Made by a program: the position numbers and the translations under genes
Assembly (NCBI GenBank): GCA_038373865.1
Contig: JAXGGA010005145.1
Coordinates: 1-64,000, forward strand
DNA: 64,000 nucleotides
Direction of reading: 5' to 3'
From: Uloborus plumipes
Lineage: Eukaryota > Arthropoda > Arachnida > Araneae > Uloboridae
Part shown: positions 57,643-64,000 of the stretch, in pieces
How the letters are laid out: each line of letters begins with the position of its first letter
How positions within the stretch are numbered: the stretch's first letter is position 1
Notes under the pieces: generated by a model
What the model saw: only the letters and a program-made list of their open reading frames with translations
Database searches by the model: none
Told to the model about the DNA's origin: nothing

Positions 57643-60600
57643 CAGTGGTTGGAAAAACTACATTTCTTTTGTAGCGAACTACAGCTACAACTACTTTATT
57701 ATAAATGTAGTTAACTACAACTACTTTTTTTTTAAATGTAGCGACTACAAACTATTTTTGAATTGTAGTCGCTAGTTCGCTACTTTTTAAAAAAATAAAT
57801 AAAAAGTATACACCGTTTGAGGATTTATCGAAAAAACTCGAAAAGTGGTTTACATTAATGAATTAACTCATTTGAATATGGAATAGAACTAGGAGTTGTC
57901 TTTGAATTTATTTGTTACTTGGCTTCTTTTTTGCTAAAATTTGTCCTTTTTAGATTTTTTTTCACATTTTTTACGAATATTCGCCACAAGAAAGGATTCA
58001 AAAGTTGAACGATTGAAAGAATTCAATCTTCAATTTTTGTTGTTTTAATTTCTTTCTAGGGAATATTTAGGAACATGAAAATTATTTGAAGGAATGTAAA
58101 ACTTATGATGCCAAATAGACCAATGACATCAAACAGATAGAATGTATTTCGCCAAAATGATGTATCTAACCGGGAAAGTACTCGACTTAAGTAATAATGA
58201 AAAAAGTTAAAAATGGTACCATTCGAAAGAGCAAGCTGAAACATGTTTTTGACCCAAAGATCAAGTGCCCTCGTCCCCTCGTTTTCGAGCTAAGGGGTCT
58301 TAAAGTCGACCGAAAAGTAGCCAAATTTGAAGACTTGGCAAGAAATTGAAGCTACCTGCCGATTCTCCCTACCGCTGCTTGCTTGGCATCGCATCGTTTC
58401 CATGTTTGGTCATTTGCAAAGAAAGTAAAAGATGTTTTACGTTAACCCTTTACTTGTATGAGTTAAAATAAAGAATGCTGGTCAAGATTATGATGTGGAA
58501 AGAGAGTGTTTTATCCAGAGGAGCGAAAACATTACAAAGAAGTTAAAGTTTTTTCTTTTTACACATGATAACAATACATTTTAAAATTTTAGTTATTTTA
58601 AGTTTTTTTACTGAACTAAGTTATATGTGTTAATTATTATACGTTAAAATATATTGCACGTCTTTCTTAATGAATAATTCAAAATAATGAAATAAATAAG
58701 TATGAAGAACAGCTAATATGAGCTCATGTACAAAAAATGAAATAAATAGTCTTTGTGGTGGAAATTAAATTGTCATGGATTATGATATCAGTTCTTATTT
58801 TAAAAAAAATCGACACAAGAAGTTTCACTATCTGCTCACTCTTAGCAAAAATATTTATTTTTTTAAATTGAAATCGAGAAAAAATAAATAGAACTTTTAA
58901 AAAGAAAACGAATAGTAAATGTCAATAGCTGCAAAATTATATCCATGTCGGAAATTACATCAAGGGTAGAGGGAAATAGTTATTTTCATTCTTAAAATAT
59001 ACTAATAGAGTCGACATTCATTGTAAAAACCCCTGCTGTTCAAACAGAATTAGTCACTGTAGCGAAAAGTCTCTGTAACGTAAATGTAAAACATATTGCA
59101 TGTTAATTTCGTACTGTTTAACAACATTAGTATAACTTTTACTAGTTCTGCTTTATGTTCAACGGGTAGGAAAAAACTAACAAAATTGTAAATCAATACA
59201 AGTTTTAGCTTACTTTTCTGAAAAAGTAGAAATTGGTGAAAAAATAATGAAAGAAGGAGTGATGCATTGAAAAAAAAAACAGTTCAAAACAATTGAGTCG
59301 AAAAAGCACAACTTAATAAAAATAACTAAATACACAGAGAAATTTAAAATAGGAAAGTTGGGTTTTGAGTTGCGGAAACTGTGTACCTGTCAGTCTTATT
59401 GGTCAGTTCTGCCCCCCCTCCCGCAATAGCTTTTGAGTGCATAGTCTGATTCGACTTTTTTTTTTTGATCGAAACATCTCAGCGAGGACAGCACACTCCC
59501 AAATTCGACTTTTTGATTTTAATAATATTTCATTCGATATATTTTTCCCTATACTCTCTCATAACTTTTGAGGGAATAAGTCCGATTCAATCAAACATTT
59601 TTTTTCGAAATATCACAGAGAAAACACCTCATTCCTATTTGATTTTTTTATTTGAACAAATTTTCAGTAAATTTGGACCAGTTCAAAAAAAAAAACTCCC
59701 CCCCCTCCCCCCCGAGAAAAAATTTATGTTTGCATTTTTTACAATTAAAAAACCTAATATATCACCCACCCCCCATTTATACTACAGAATAGCACGTACA
59801 CTTAAAAAAAAAAAAAAAAAAAAAAACACACAGGACGCTCCATTGTCGCCTCCTGGGGCCCTTAAACAAGGAACGTGCTTTCATCGCAAATAAGATAAAA
59901 TTCAATTTTGATGCTGTTTAAATTTTTTTTTCTCTTTAAAAAGCTCTCTACTTTTCACGACACAGGCTTTACAGTAGCTTTAGCTTAACAGCCGTCTTTC
60001 ACAAGCTTTGCATATGACCAAAAATGGGGATCAAGTTTCTCGTTAGACGCTAATAGCGAATTCGCGCCGCAGCTTCCCGATTTAATTATAATCGCTAAAA
60101 TTGGCGATTTTTCAAAAAAATTCAGCTGACTTTAGGACCTTATATTTCGATAACGGGGGCGCGAGGGCAAAATCGCATGCGTCCAGAAACATGTTTTACA
60201 ATGCTCTTTCGATTGGTACTCATTAAAAAAAAATTCATTATTCCATGATCGCGTACTTTCCTGGTAAGATCAGCTCAGATTTTTAAGGTTCTTATTTCAC
60301 ATTGCCTCCGCTGCTGTATTTGTACAAGATTTGCATCCGTTAGAGTCAATTAAATCTTGTTTTTTACTTCCTTTTACGTAGAAAAGGAAGTATTGTGATC
60401 GCGAAAAAAAATACACTCAAATTTGAGTCTAAATTTTGATTTTGCTCACCCCCGAATGAAAATTCCTTAGTTTTTTTGACCTGTCAGCACGTGTATATGT
60501 ACCTACCAACATATAAGCAGCCGAAAAATTTTTTTCAACCACCCCCGAGTTAATTACGACGAGTTTTCTCGTGACGTCTGTATGTACGTGTGTGCGTATG

Positions 60601-61338
60601 TGGGTCGCATAACTCAAAAACTATATGCCGTAGAAGCTTCTAGCTTGGTATGTAGGCTCTGAGGATGGTCTAGTTGTGCACCTCCCCTTGTGGTTGCATT
60701 TGAATGTTCCCAAGGGGGTGTTTTACCCCTTTTTTGGGGTAAATCAGTGTTAATTTCAATGCAGACTCAAGTGATATGAATTGGCGCGACCACTTGGCGA
60801 TATGTCGCCAAGCTTTTGGTCGCCGTTTGACGCCAACTTGGCGACATATCGCCAAGTTGGCGAGAAATTTGGCGAAAAAAATATTTTTCGAATTTGGGTT
60901 CAACTTGGCGCTATTGGCGATATTTTGCGAAAAATTCACTGAATGATATTAAAATCAGCAATATTTAGAAAATTAACCATTGCAAAATATTTTTTGCATT
61001 GTTTCGTGGCAGATTAGGGGAGTAAATATTTGAATTGTTACCTTGCTCACTCCAAGCACTTTTTTTAACACTTAAGGCAACTACTAAGAAATTTACACGT
61101 AAAAGGAAGTAGTGTGGGGTCCATACCAGATTTTTTTTTTTTCTCTTCGTTCTGTTTTTTTTTTTTTTTTTTAATTTAAAAGTAGTTTTCAGAAATCACT
61201 ACAAAATACTATTTTTTTTATATCGCGCAACTCACTACTCTACTTTTTTAAAAGAGTAGTGCGCTACTCTACAAACTACCAAAAAATGTAGCTACAACAG
61301 TAGTTTCGCTACTTGTAGCGCGCTACTTCCGACCACTG
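57643..61338. mobile_element. hAT element with GTAGC-rich ends
   Basis: Left CAGTGGTTGGAAAAACTACA, right on the reverse strand CAGTGGTCGGAAGTAGCGCG. Both ends carry many short GTAGC/GCTAC and AACTAC words on both strands (57660-57785 and 61215-61330). The right flank is CTCATGAC; the left has CTCATGAC plus an extra CATGAC, consistent with an 8-bp TSD altered by slippage. No transposase frame remains in 3.7 kb. Element QA lies inside the right part, and a 59400-59700 stretch resembles the tandem units at 63480-64000. Confidence 0.7.
60365..61136 (+). mobile_element. Element Q, copy A
   Basis: It starts with a local palindrome ACTTCCTTTTACGTAG then AAAAGGAAGT, followed by ATTGTGATCGCG; near the end ACGTAAAAGGAAGTAGTGTG inverts the start. 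Both copies go on to GGGTCCATACCAGATTTTT. The interior has clusters of TTGGCGA in both directions, with dyads at 60793-60812 and 60836-60857. There is no coding frame; the 89-codon minus-strand frame arises from these repeats. Class unknown. Confidence 0.75.
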
Positions 61339-62464
61339 CTCATGACCTAAGATGATTATTAGGCTCAAATTTAGTGATTCTGATCACCGCTTAGGGTAGA
61401 ATAGCCTACTTGTGTAACAAAAGCTCATTGCTCTGTAGATTTTTTACAATTTGCTGCGTAAGTTGGATAAAAATGTTTTTTTAGCAAATTTTGACCACAC
61501 GTTATCAGCCTGTATCTGTTGAGAGAATCACTTTCTGAAGCTAATACTTTCTCGTTTGTAGCCTGTTAGTATGTCCAAAAGGTGTGCAGTGGCAACTTGA
61601 TAGCTCAAATACTTGTTCAATTATTCGAGTTGAAGTTTCAGTCAAAAATGCTTTTCCTCAATTTTGACTCAATTTCAAACGGCAATATCTCAAAAGGGTC
61701 ATCTTGAATTTGATCTTTCTTTATATCATTAGAAAGAGGGCACTTTTCTTAAGCAAAAAATTTTTGTTTTATTTTTGAGACAAACCAGTTTTGAAATGAT
61801 ATTGCAGATCAAAAACATGTACTTATTCCATGTGAAATCAAACAAAACATGACATAGACCTTAAAAGTTCATGTCAGTTCTATAAAACTTGTAGGAGCTA
61901 TTGTATTTATGTTTTGGTGAAAAAATCCTTTTTAGATAATTCTGAAAGTTAGTTTTTGTGTGTGTGCCTCCGTAAAAACTCAAGAAATGGCGAAAAATAA
62001 AGTTTCGTTTTTTACAAAAAATATTATTTTTCTCGCTGCTTGAGTGTTTTCCTAGGTGCTATTTTAAAGCTCTTGGAACAGAATTTCAGATGATATGTCC
62101 CTTGGCAAGGTTGAGAGTCCACAATATTTCAAGGTCATAGAAAGCATTGTTTGTTTGTTTTTTACAAAAAAATAAATAAATAAATAAATAAAATAAAATA
62201 AATGGGTAAAGAAAATAAATAAATAAATAAATAAAAGTTCATATGGTGTATATGTAATAAAAAATTCATAATGGGACTGCAGAGACATTATTCTAAAAAG
62301 CCATAACGAAAGTTTTGATAGAGCTGAATTTTGCAATTATTTCTATCACGTAATTGATAACGACGATAATTGAAAACATGATAAGTAATAATTGAAATCC
62401 CATTCCTTATATTGTCAAGGATGTGGCTAGATACTTAGCCTGCGATTGCAACGGGCCCATAATG
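61339..62464. other. Non-coding DNA between hAT end and element QB
   Basis: An (AAAT)n tract lies at about 62165-62236. Phrases such as GGCAATATCTCAAAAGGGTC suggest an old dispersed repeat continuing from before 57643. No gene. Confidence 0.45.
62165..62236. repeat. (AAAT)n microsatellite
   Basis: Two runs of AAAT/AATA units are split by GGGTAAAGAAA. Frames over it are low-complexity. Confidence 0.9.
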
Positions 62465-63250
62465 AAAAAATCTGGTATGGACCCCACACTACTTCCTTTT
62501 ACGTGTAAATTTCTTAGTAGTTGCCTTAAGTGTTAAAAAAAGTGCTTGGAGTGAGCAAGGTAACAATTCAAATATTGACTCCCCTCATCTGCCATGAAAC
62601 AATGCAAAAAATATTTTACAATGGTTAATTTTCTAAGTATTGGGGATTTTAATATCATTCAGTGAATTTTTCGCAAAATATCGCCAATAGCGCCAAGTTG
62701 AACCCAAATTCAAAAAATATTTTTTTCGCCAAATTTGTCGCCAACTTGGTGATATGTCGCCAAGTTGGCGTCAAACCCTTGGCGACCAAAAGCTTGGCGA
62801 CATATCGCCAAGTGGTCGCGCCAATTCATATCACTTGAGTCTGCATTGAAATTAACACTGATTTACCCCAAAAAAGGGGGTAAAACACTCCCTTGGGAAC
62901 ATTCAAATGCAACCACAAGGGGAGGTGCACAACTAGACCATCCTCAGAGCCTACATACCAAGCTAGAAGCTTCTACGGCATATAGTTTTTGAGTTATGCG
63001 ACCCACATACATACATACGCACACACGTACATACAGACGTCACGAGAAAACTCGTCGTAATTAACTCGGGGGTGGTTGAAAAGGATTTTTCGGCTGCTGA
63101 TATGTTGGTAGGTACATATGCACGTGCTGACAGGTCGAAAAAACTACTGAACATTCATTCGGGGGTGAGCAAAATCAGAATTTAGACTCAAATTTGAGTG
63201 ATTTTTTTTTTCGCGATCACAATACTTCCTTTACTACGTAAAAGGAAGTA
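62465..63250 (-). mobile_element. Element Q, copy B (inverted)
   Basis: Near-identical to 60365-61136 in reverse. With copy A it forms arms of about 780 bp around a 1.3-kb spacer. It keeps the TTGGCGA dyads (about 62749-62815) and the ACTTCCTTTACTACGTAAAA then GGAAGT palindrome at its outer end. Confidence 0.85.
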
Positions 63251-63349
63251 AAAATGATGAAAAATGGGACAATGCTTTTTAGCCTACTTTCCCGTTAAAA
63301 ATAAAAGAAACGAAAAAAGCATTAAAATTGGCTTAATGCATCTAAAAAA

Positions 63350-63416
63350 TGTCGCCAAGTCCAAAAAATGTCGCCAAGTCCAAAAAATATCGCCAAGTAA
63401 AAAAAATATCGCCAAG
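63350..63416. repeat. Four tandem TCGCCAAGT units
   Basis: TCGCCAAGT recurs four times at about 19-20 base spacing (63352, 63371, 63390, 63409), separated by A-runs. The word is one half of the dyads inside element Q 550 bases away. Confidence 0.9.
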
Positions 63417-63479
63417 TAAAAAAAAGTCAAAAAGAAACAAAAAAATGAAATAAATAATCGAAAAATTAAAAATTTGAAA

Positions 63480-64000
63480 GTAGGGTATTGAGATGGGGAA
63501 TTTGTGTGTCTGTCTGTCGGTCGGTCGGTCGGTCTGTCTGTCCCCCCCTAATAACTTTTGAATGAACATTCCGATTTGGACAAACTTTTTTTTGTTGGAA
63601 AGATCTCGGCGAGTACAGCTCATTCCCATATTTGATTTTTTGATTTGAACAATTTTTGGTTCAACTTTGAGCCGTTCAAATAACCGGTCCCGCGATACTA
63701 ACTTTTGAATGAACAGTCCGATTTGAACAAACTTTTTTTTGTTCGAAAGATCTTTTCAAGGCTACTTCATTCCCGTACCTACATTTTTGATTTGAACAAT
63801 TTTTTCGTTCAACATTGAACCGTTCAAAAAACCGGTCCCGCGATACTAACTTTTGAATGAACAGTCCGATTTGAACAAACTTTTTTTTGTTCGAAAGATC
63901 TTTTCAAGGATACTTCATTCCCGTACCTACATTTTTGATTTGAACAATTTTTTCGTTCAACATTGAACCGTTCAAAAAAGCTCTCACACCTAATAACTTT
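63480..64000. repeat. 148-bp tandem repeat reaching the window end
   Basis: Units start AACCGGTCCCGCGATACTAA at 63682 and 63830; a related earlier unit begins about 63548 and another is cut by the window end. Within units GAACAGTCCGATTTGAACAA and TTTTTGATTTGAACAATTTT recur. Before it are GTCT/GGTC tetramers (63506-63541). Diverged relatives are at 59400-59700. No gene. Confidence 0.85.

Noticed and set aside
59465..59893. 142-codon open frame
   Set aside because: Built from poly-T, poly-C and poly-A tracts inside a hAT element; low complexity and no domain.
63342..63629. 95-codon minus-strand frame with repeated GDIF/LATFF
   Set aside because: It is the translation of the TCGCCAAGT tandem units and GTCT repeats.

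Overview
This window looks like gene-poor, AT-rich nuclear DNA of an animal, most likely an arthropod and plausibly a chelicerate such as a spider. That guess rests on the repeat mix (Tc1-like elements, hAT and Tigger MITEs, short Helitrons, tRNA-derived SINEs, long poly-C/poly-A runs) and is inference. I see no convincing host gene, rRNA, true tRNA gene or CRISPR array. The only intact long reading frame is a Tc1-family transposase at 29008-30054. Nearly everything recognisable is mobile DNA, much of it nested, and many boundaries are fixed by target-site duplications (TSDs) readable in the sequence.

Layout. 1-11.6 kb: AT-rich DNA with small MITEs (hAT-type at 4646 and 6693, Harbinger-type at 6280, a palindromic one at 8695), hAT end fragments and a dispersed repeat S (1672-2335, second copy at 38159). 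11.6-14.3 kb: a complete 2.7-kb DNA transposon with an 8-bp TSD, about 500-bp terminal inverted repeats built of tandem units, and one broken gene of unrecognised function. 15.8-21.7 kb: a Tigger-like MITE, three copies of SINE-B and a 333-bp tandem duplication. 22.7-28.1 kb: a nest of insertions (outer hAT; inside it two Helitrons; inside those two more hAT elements; inside one of these a SINE). 28.9-35.6 kb: one intact and two dead Tc1-like transposons, plus a Tigger MITE carrying a second copy of the first Helitron.

40.3-56.1 kb holds what I think is the most novel material: three families of DNA elements (here X, Y, Z), each with its own terminal inverted repeats and 4-bp TSDs. Each carries a directional series of its own 16-bp motif. 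The three motifs differ but share one plan, KGTWAC-N5-TSACA, which is a dyad TGTNA-N6-TNACA. X sits inside Y, and Y sits inside an older repeat (R2) whose paralog at 40331 gives the empty site.

56.7-64 kb: a SINE-A copy with a 13-bp TSD, a 3.7-kb hAT element with GTAGC-rich ends, two inverted copies of element Q (arms about 780 bp) with TTGGCGA dyads, and a 148-bp tandem repeat running off the window end.

No genes work together here in a pathway. The relationships are those of transposons and their non-autonomous dependants: the intact Tc1 element is the only one that could still encode its own transposase, while the SINEs, MITEs and short Helitrons would need enzymes supplied from elsewhere. 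Family names rest on TIR and TSD signatures and visible protein motifs; no database search was possible.
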